In this document: one piece after another, positions 5,545-6,352 of the stretch
Layout: each line of letters begins with the position of its first letter
Position numbering within the stretch: the first letter of the stretch is position 1
Assembly: GCA_965368515.1 (NCBI GenBank)
Contig: CBDUNF010000206.1
Location: forward strand, 1 to 6,352
Direction of reading: 5' to 3'
Origin: JAAETI01 sp965368515
Lineage (GTDB): Bacteria > Actinomycetota > Acidimicrobiia > Spongiisociales > UBA5794
Length of the DNA: 6,352 bases
Program-made: the position numbers and the translations under genes
Notes under the pieces: model-generated
What the model saw: only the letters and a program-made list of their open reading frames with translations
Databases searched by the model: none
What the model was told of the DNA's origin: nothing

Positions 5545-6352
5545 GGCACATCCACCGTGTACGAATACTCGACTCTGGTGTTCCCCGCCCAGTCGATGCC
5601 GCTGAGCTGGATCCCGATCGTCGGCCCACCGGTGTCAGTGACCGCGATTAGGCCAAACTGTCCGCCGCCGGGGAACGCCCCCTCGCTATAGGGGCCGCCC
5701 TTGACGCTTCCGGGTCGATCGAGCGCCGCGGCCTGCAGGAGAGGAAAGGAAGCGTTCCCTGCGGCGGAGTAGTCGGTGTTGCTGCCATCGTCGATGGCGA
5801 CCATGTGCGCATCACCGGCGACCATCAGTACGTTGTCTATGCCATTGGTGGAGATGAAGTCGGCGATGAGTTGGCGTTCGTAGGTGTAGCCACCCCAATG
5901 ATCCGCGCCGGCTTCGGGAGCGGCAACCCAAGGCACTTGACTGACGATCACCGTCATCGCTGTACCGGTGCCCGGGTTGAGAAGGCGGTCCTGAAGCCAG
6001 GCGACTTGCTGGTCACCCAGCATTGTCTTGTCGGGCCCATCCGGGTCGGCTCCGGGATCGCGGTGCGATCTGTCGTCAAGCATCACGAATTGCACCCGCC
6101 CGATGGTGAACGCTTGGTAGACGGCGTCGTTCTGCGCCAACGGATAGTGCGGCACGTTCTGCGCGTACGCATCGAGCGCTAGGGAACGGGTCGGCGATGT
6201 CCGGTCCGAGTTGTTTCGTCCGTAGTCGTGATCGTCCCAGACGTATGCAATGGGGACGGAGGCGTAGAGGTGAGCCTGGGCGGGTTGCGAGAGCGAAGAC
6301 CCGTATGCGTGGGTGAAGTGAGCGGCGGTTTCGACGTAGTCGGCGTAGAACA
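5541..6352 (-). CDS. PhoD-like metallophosphatase, C-terminal part (5' end outside window)
   Basis: The frame is open from the right edge to a TGA at 5543-5541, giving 269 visible residues; GTG at 6155 is internal. Family motifs in order are YVWDDHDYGRNN at 37-47 (metal-binding Asp/His cluster), VQFVMLDDRSHR at 86-97 (the family's LDxR strand), LGDQQVAWLQDRL at 111-123, SQVPWV at 137-142, DHWGGYTYERQ at 150-160 and VAGDAHMVAI at 177-186 (metal-binding GDxH). PhoD-type enzymes are calcium- and iron-dependent phosphomonoesterases/phosphodiesterases, usually exported by the Tat pathway and acting on phosphate esters or wall teichoic acid. The Tat signal, if present, lies outside the window. The segment after GDAH (NTDYSAAGNASFPLLQ ... 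GGPYSEG) is typical of the family, and the protein ends in a beta-rich tail. It is the most upstream visible gene of the operon. Its stop overlaps the enzyme ATG by 4 bases, so the operon promoter is upstream of or inside the unseen part. Confidence 0.9.
   Translation of the reverse strand, partial: FYADYVETAAHFTHAYGSSLSQPAQAHLYASVPIAYVWDDHDYGRNNSDRTSPTRSLALDAYAQNVPHYPLAQNDAVYQAFTIGRVQFVMLDDRSHRDPGADPDGPDKTMLGDQQVAWLQDRLLNPGTGTAMTVIVSQVPWVAAPEAGADHWGGYTYERQLIADFISTNGIDNVLMVAGDAHMVAIDDGSNTDYSAAGNASFPLLQAAALDRPGSVKGGPYSEGAFPGGGQFGLIAVTDTGGPTIGIQLSGIDWAGNTRVEYSYTVDVP

Noticed and set aside
6153..6155. GTG as the start of the PhoD-like protein
   Set aside because: The frame continues upstream to the window edge and encodes the essential WDDHDYGRNN motif, so the gene is truncated by the window, not short.

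Overview
The window is GC-rich, densely coded DNA with strong G/C bias at third codon positions and several GTG starts. This fits a high-GC Gram-positive bacterium (Actinomycetota). The alanine dehydrogenase / Lrp-type regulator pair resembles the mycobacterial ald-aldR arrangement. Genus cannot be assigned from the sequence alone.

Layout, left to right. (1) The 3' end of a plus-strand VanZ-like membrane protein gene (1-228). (2) A perfect 7-bp stem at 229-251, in the 31-bp gap between two convergent genes, is a likely shared terminator. (3) ald, alanine dehydrogenase, minus strand (260-1384, GTG start), keeps every catalytic residue I could check. (4) A 132-bp divergent intergenic region holds a 25-bp dyad lying inside a candidate ald promoter. 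(5) A plus-strand Lrp/AsnC regulator, probably aldR (1517-1984), starts at a GTG behind a GGAGG. (6) A short convergent gap contains a hairpin (1993-2009). (7) A tightly packed minus-strand operon enters from the right edge and runs to 2047. Its order of transcription is a PhoD-like metallophosphatase (C-terminal 269 residues visible), an 863-residue PEP-utilising / rifampin-phosphotransferase-like enzyme, a three-TM membrane protein and a two-TM membrane protein. The junctions are a 4-base overlap, a 1-base overlap and a 1-base gap, so the genes are almost certainly co-transcribed and translationally coupled.

The left half is a recognisable amino-acid catabolism module: Ald interconverts L-alanine and pyruvate/ammonia with NAD, and the divergent regulator probably senses an amino acid to control it. 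The right half is the part worth attention. Its dikinase-like enzyme has the order ATP-grasp, middle domain, phosphohistidine domain at the extreme C-terminus. That is the layout of rifampin phosphotransferase, with no PEP/pyruvate barrel. It departs from the family consensus at nucleotide-site positions, and it is coupled to a phosphatase/phosphodiesterase-family gene and two membrane proteins I do not recognise. Its substrate is unknown. No tRNA, rRNA, CRISPR array, insertion sequence or integration site was seen, and no stretch over 300 bases lacks a gene.
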